A stretch of DNA of 35,924 nt, from NCBI GenBank assembly GCA_003527225.1, contig DPXQ01000038.1, positions 70,261-106,184 on the forward strand, in the 5' to 3' direction. The notes beneath the pieces were generated by a model. The model saw only the letters and a program-made list of their open reading frames with translations. It did no database searches and was not told the origin of the DNA. How positions within the stretch are numbered: the stretch's first letter is position 1; every line of letters starts with the position of its first letter. The stretch comes from Rhizobium sp. (GTDB taxonomy: Bacteria > Pseudomonadota > Alphaproteobacteria > Rhizobiales > Rhizobiaceae). The translations under genes and the position numbers were made by a program. Shown here in pieces: positions 32,954 through 35,924 of this stretch.

Positions 32954-35344
32954 TTACCGGTTCACGGCAGATTCGGGACGGACGAGCGAGGTGACGCGGC
33001 GGATGGCGACGCGGCGATTCTGCTGCTCGTCCCCGGCGGTGCGGATCTTCAGATAGCGTTCGCCGTAACCCTGTACCGAGAGGTTTTCCGGCGGGATGCC
33101 GTAGACTTCGGTGAGAAGATTGGCGACGGCCTCTGCACGCTGGTCGGACAGGATCAGGTTCGACCGGTCGGAGCCGACCGCATCGGTGTGGCCTTCGATC
33201 AGGAAGGTTTCACCCGGATCCTTTGCCAGGATCCGTTCCATGGCCTCGGCAACCTTGCGCAACGTCTTGGCCTGCGCGAGCGGTACCTCGGCCGAGCCCG
33301 ACGGGAAGGTGATCGTGTCGAGGTCGATACGGCGGACCTTGTCGCGCAGGCGCGCGGAGGACTTCACCTCATCCATTGAGTAGATGCGCTCGACCCGCTC
33401 GACGGGAGGCTGGGCGAGGAAATCATAGTAATCGCGATCAGGAGCGTATGACGTCGTGACAATGTAGTCCTCGACCGGAATGGTCAGGCGCATCGGCGGC
33501 AGGTTGTAGCCGACATCGACATAGACGTGCGGCATCTCCATATCGGCTTCCGGCGAGTAGAGCAGCACATATTCGTCACCGTAGGGCGTGATGCGGGAGC
33601 GCTGAATGATATCGCCGAACCTGTTGTAGATGGTCACAGTACGCGAACCGTCCGGACGGATGATCGTTTCGCGAACGCGGCCGCGTGACAGCTCCTCGTA
33701 ATAGGCTTCCTCAGCGTCGTAGCGAAGACGCTCACGGTCGTCACCGCGAACAACAATCTGGTTGCCGACATTGATGATCGTACGGCTGTCGACCTGCTCG
33801 ATGACCCTGACCTCGGTCACCTGATTGACGACATTGCTTTGGATCACGGTGTTGTTCGTCACATTGTTGGTCACGTAGGTGGCGTTGTTGACGATCGTTG
33901 TCGGCACCTCGAACGTCGGGGCGGTCTCGAGCTGCGTGCCGGTCTCCAGCGCGGCAGCCTGTAGAACCTGCGTCTCGATCACGGGAGCAGCGGCCTGTGC
34001 CTCGGCATCGGTTGTGGGAGGCGGCGCGACTGTCTCTGCGGCTCTGAGTAGAGTACGTGAATCGCGAACATCTGCGATACCGGTGTTGTCGGCATCCTTG
34101 TCGCTATCGAGTACCGCCGCGCCGTTGTCGACCGGCAAAACGACCGTCTCGGCAGTTTTGGAGGGATCCTCCGCGATCTCGAGCTTCTGTTCCTCGGTCC
34201 GCGTGTCGATAATTTCGAGCACCGGTGCCTCGACGGGCGGCTCTACGGCGGGAACGACGACCTGCTCGCCGGTGGGCTGGGCATCGGGAGCCGTTTCGAC
34301 GGCCGGCTCGGCGGTCGACTGGTCCAGCGGCTGGGCCGGCGTTTCGCCCTGTGTGCCGTCCTGAGGAGGCAAGACTGCGCCGTCGGTCTGCGGGCTTTCG
34401 GTAGGTACTTGCTCATCTGGAACCGGTTGGGCAGGAACCTCATCCTGCGGAGCGGCGTCCGAAGGAGCCTGATCGGCCGGGGCTTGGTCGGCTGGAACCT
34501 CATCGGTCGGCACCGGTTCCGCCGGGGCTTCCTGAGCCGGAGCTTGAGCCGGCACCTGGTCGGCCGGTGTCTCTTCGGCGGGAGCCGGCGCTGGTGCCGG
34601 GCATGCATCCGCAGAGGCCGCTTGCGAACCGTCGGCGCAGGTCACCACCTCCGGAGCAGGCTGCTCGACCTGCGGCTGGGCGGCTTTCTGCGCTTCTTCC
34701 GCTGCCTGCTGCTCTGCTGCACGCTGGGCCTCTTCGGCAGCCTGCTGTTCGGCTGCACGCTGGGCTTCCTCCGCAGCCTGTTGCTCGGCGGCACGCTGGG
34801 CTTCTTCCGCAGCCTGTTGCTCGGCGGCACGCTGTGCTTCTTCGGCCGCCTGCTGTTCGGCTGCACGCTGTGCTTCTTCGGCCGCCTGCTGTTCGGCTGC
34901 ACGCTGGGCTTCTTCCGCGGCCTGTTGCTCGGCGGCACGCTGTGCTTCTTCGGCCGCCTGCTGTTCGGCTGCACGCTGGGCTTCTTCGGCCGCCTGCTGT
35001 TCGGCTGCACGCTGGGCTTCTTCCGCAGCCTGCTGTTCGGCGGCACGCTGGGCCTCTTCGGCAGCCTGCTGTTCGGCGGCACGCTGTGCCTCTTCGGCAG
35101 CCTGCTGCTCAGCAGCGCGCTTGGCAATAATCGCATCGCAGGCCAACTGATCGGCCGCCTGACTACCGTCGCTGCAAGTTACCAGCGCCTGGGCGAGGAG
35201 AAGGCCAGCGGGCGCGGTGGATGTCGATTGATTGGCGGCTTCCGTCGGACGGAAGACGGCGGCTGCCGCCACCGGCTCGATCATGACAGCCGCCGACAGC
35301 ACCGGCACGGCAACAGTGGCGAACAGTTTCGATCTCAATTTCAT
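32954..35344 (-). CDS. Large OmpA-family protein with 12-residue helix repeats
   Basis: The 796-residue protein has a signal peptide (about 1-28, MKLRSKLFATVAVPVL...), a first cysteine cassette (C57 to C69), twelve identical repeats of RAAEQQAAEEAQ (76-219), a second cassette (C236 to C248), a Pro/Ala/Glu-rich spacer (about 249-370), a region rich in Asn and Val (TTIVNNATYVTNNVTNNTV), and a C-terminal OmpA peptidoglycan-binding domain (about 675-785: TITFPSGSAEVPL, IEGHTDAVGSDRSNL, QGYGERYL, NRRVAIRR). No beta-barrel is seen. The C-terminal domain should bind peptidoglycan while the long helix and spacer reach across the periplasm; the partner is unknown. The ATG at 35344 has AAGGA seven bases upstream; the frame runs open to 35434 without signal-like sequence. 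Confidence 0.88.
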   Translation of the reverse strand: MKLRSKLFATVAVPVLSAAVMIEPVAAAAVFRPTEAANQSTSTAPAGLLLAQALVTCSDGSQAADQLACDAIIAKRAAEQQAAEEAQRAAEQQAAEEAQRAAEQQAAEEAQRAAEQQAAEEAQRAAEQQAAEEAQRAAEQQAAEEAQRAAEQQAAEEAQRAAEQQAAEEAQRAAEQQAAEEAQRAAEQQAAEEAQRAAEQQAAEEAQRAAEQQAAEEAQKAAQPQVEQPAPEVVTCADGSQAASADACPAPAPAPAEETPADQVPAQAPAQEAPAEPVPTDEVPADQAPADQAPSDAAPQDEVPAQPVPDEQVPTESPQTDGAVLPPQDGTQGETPAQPLDQSTAEPAVETAPDAQPTGEQVVVPAVEPPVEAPVLEIIDTRTEEQKLEIAEDPSKTAETVVLPVDNGAAVLDSDKDADNTGIADVRDSRTLLRAAETVAPPPTTDAEAQAAAPVIETQVLQAAALETGTQLETAPTFEVPTTIVNNATYVTNNVTNNTVIQSNVVNQVTEVRVIEQVDSRTIINVGNQIVVRGDDRERLRYDAEEAYYEELSRGRVRETIIRPDGSRTVTIYNRFGDIIQRSRITPYGDEYVLLYSPEADMEMPHVYVDVGYNLPPMRLTIPVEDYIVTTSYAPDRDYYDFLAQPPVERVERIYSMDEVKSSARLRDKVRRIDLDTITFPSGSAEVPLAQAKTLRKVAEAMERILAKDPGETFLIEGHTDAVGSDRSNLILSDQRAEAVANLLTEVYGIPPENLSVQGYGERYLKIRTAGDEQQNRRVAIRRVTSLVRPESAVNR
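34688..35119 (-). repeat. Twelve tandem 36-bp units inside the OmpA-family gene
   Basis: Twelve units of 36 bases run without gaps, each coding the same 12 residues, RAAEQQAAEEAQ. Units differ only at synonymous positions. Three units (beginning near 34825, 34861 and 34933) are identical in DNA, and a two-unit block is repeated with one change, which points to recent duplication. Unit number may therefore vary between strains. Confidence 0.95.
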
Positions 35345-35707
35345 ATTTTTTTCCTTACTATGCGTATCACCACGCGGGGTTTGTGAGGAGCCAACCTGTG
35401 GGCGGCATTTTTGTGGCCACCGCTCCTCCCGCACTTATCGGACGGAACCTAGTTGCCGGCAGATTAACCGCTGCTGAACGGAAAAGTTTCGCAGAACACG
35501 CGGCTTTCGCCTTCAGCCGCCGCCGTTCCACTGTTAATTAGCCCGCACTGATCCATAGGATTTTTTCTGGTCCTGCGTCTTTGCTGTTGATTTTTTGGCG
35601 GAAAGAGTAGGAATATCCGCGCAGGTCCGACACGATATGTGTCGCACTACCAAGTTCAGCGCGGACAAAATCAACAAACTGCGCGAACGACCAACAGAGA
35701 GGATCTC
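35345..35707. other. Divergent intergenic region between the OmpA-family and ABC genes
   Basis: This 363-base gap holds the promoters of both neighbours. A stem GCGGCT/AGCCGC with a 9-base loop lies at 35500-35520. Toward the right-hand gene, TTGATT (about 35586) and GAATAT 18 bases later form a possible promoter. I see no credible small gene; the frame at 35595-35798 is a shadow of the ABC gene start. Confidence 0.4.
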
Positions 35708-35924
35708 ATGCGTATCTCGACACGTTTCTTTGCCGCCGCTTCAATTGCCGCCCTGTCGCTTTTTGCGGGCAGCGCAATGGCCGAAGGCGAAAAGCTGATC
35801 ATCGGCACCGAAGGTGCCTACCCGCCCTTCAACAACCTCGAATCCGACGGCACGCTTGTCGGTTTTGACATCGACATCGCCAAGGCACTTTGCGACGAGA
35901 TGAAGGTCACCTGCGAATTCGTCA
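35708..35924 (+). CDS. Polar amino acid ABC transporter, periplasmic binding protein (3' truncated)
   Basis: Only the first 72 codons are present. They show a signal peptide (RISTRFFAAASIAALSLFAGSAMAEG, cut after AMA) and the start of a family 3 solute-binding domain: KLIIGTEGAYPPFNNLESDG and LVGFDIDIAKALCDEM. The pattern matches lysine/arginine/ornithine or histidine binding proteins (ArgT/HisJ-like), which deliver amino acids to an ABC importer. GAGAGG lies five bases before the ATG. The rest of the gene and any permease genes are beyond the window. Confidence 0.92.
   Translation, partial: MRISTRFFAAASIAALSLFAGSAMAEGEKLIIGTEGAYPPFNNLESDGTLVGFDIDIAKALCDEMKVTCEFV

Noticed and set aside
34688..35119. 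Tandem repeat as a possible CRISPR array
   Set aside because: Units are directly joined with no spacers, and are in frame within a coding gene.
34409..35386. Long open frames on the plus strand and in a second minus frame over the OmpA repeat array
   Set aside because: They exist because a 36-base repeat keeps every frame free of stops. Their products are low-complexity (GGTLGFFRSLL-like or Arg/Pro/Ser-rich) and lack start signals.

Overview
The window is an ordinary-looking stretch of chromosome from an alphaproteobacterium of the Rhizobiaceae, most like Sinorhizobium/Ensifer. The basis is gene content and order: the tail of an NADP-malic enzyme next to a SinR/SinI quorum-sensing pair, then bluB, nadE, gor, DUF2059, rpiA, gph, an L,D-transpeptidase, fumarases and moaA. 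From memory this order resembles the S. meliloti chromosome; no alignment was run. No tRNA, rRNA, insertion sequence, phage gene or CRISPR array was seen.

Layout. 1-2.3 kb: malic enzyme tail, then sinR and sinI with unusually rich control DNA (two palindromes before sinR; a lux-box-like dyad and a hairpin over the Shine-Dalgarno before sinI). 2.4-7.1 kb: a DUF2865 exported protein, then on the minus strand nadE, a TolB-like propeller, and bluB behind a clear cobalamin riboswitch. 7.3-13.4 kb: an LTA-synthase/OpgB-type membrane transferase, an unassigned winged-helix-like protein, a GFA-type zinc protein, class II DAHP synthase and an alpha/beta hydrolase. 13.4-19 kb: gor, DUF2059 and rpiA (minus), gph (plus) and an L,D-transpeptidase (minus). 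19.1-21.1 kb: an arsR-arsC-acr3 arsenic cassette with a strong operator. 21.2-25.7 kb: class II and class I fumarases side by side, then a GGDEF protein. 25.7-28.2 kb: a PPOX flavoprotein, an alpha/beta hydrolase divergent from a MarR regulator, and a DUF971 protein. 28.3-32.9 kb: moaA, an EamA permease, then a Bcr/CflA exporter translationally coupled to mobA and mobB. 32.9-35.3 kb: a large OmpA-family protein with twelve copies of a 12-residue helix repeat. The window ends inside a polar amino-acid-binding ABC protein.

Most genes are housekeeping: central carbon metabolism (malic enzyme, fumarases, RpiA), cofactors (NAD, B12 lower ligand, molybdenum cofactor), redox defence (Gor) and envelope (L,D-transpeptidase, OmpA, membrane transferase). 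I do not see a wholly new multi-gene system. The best leads are regulatory or structural: the sinI leader hairpin, a SinR that lacks several canonical AHL-contact residues, an FNR/FixK-type box before moaA, and the repeat block of the OmpA protein framed by two matching cysteine cassettes. Several genes (DUF2865, the sulfatase-family gene, gph, moaA, the MFS exporter) appear to start with TTG.
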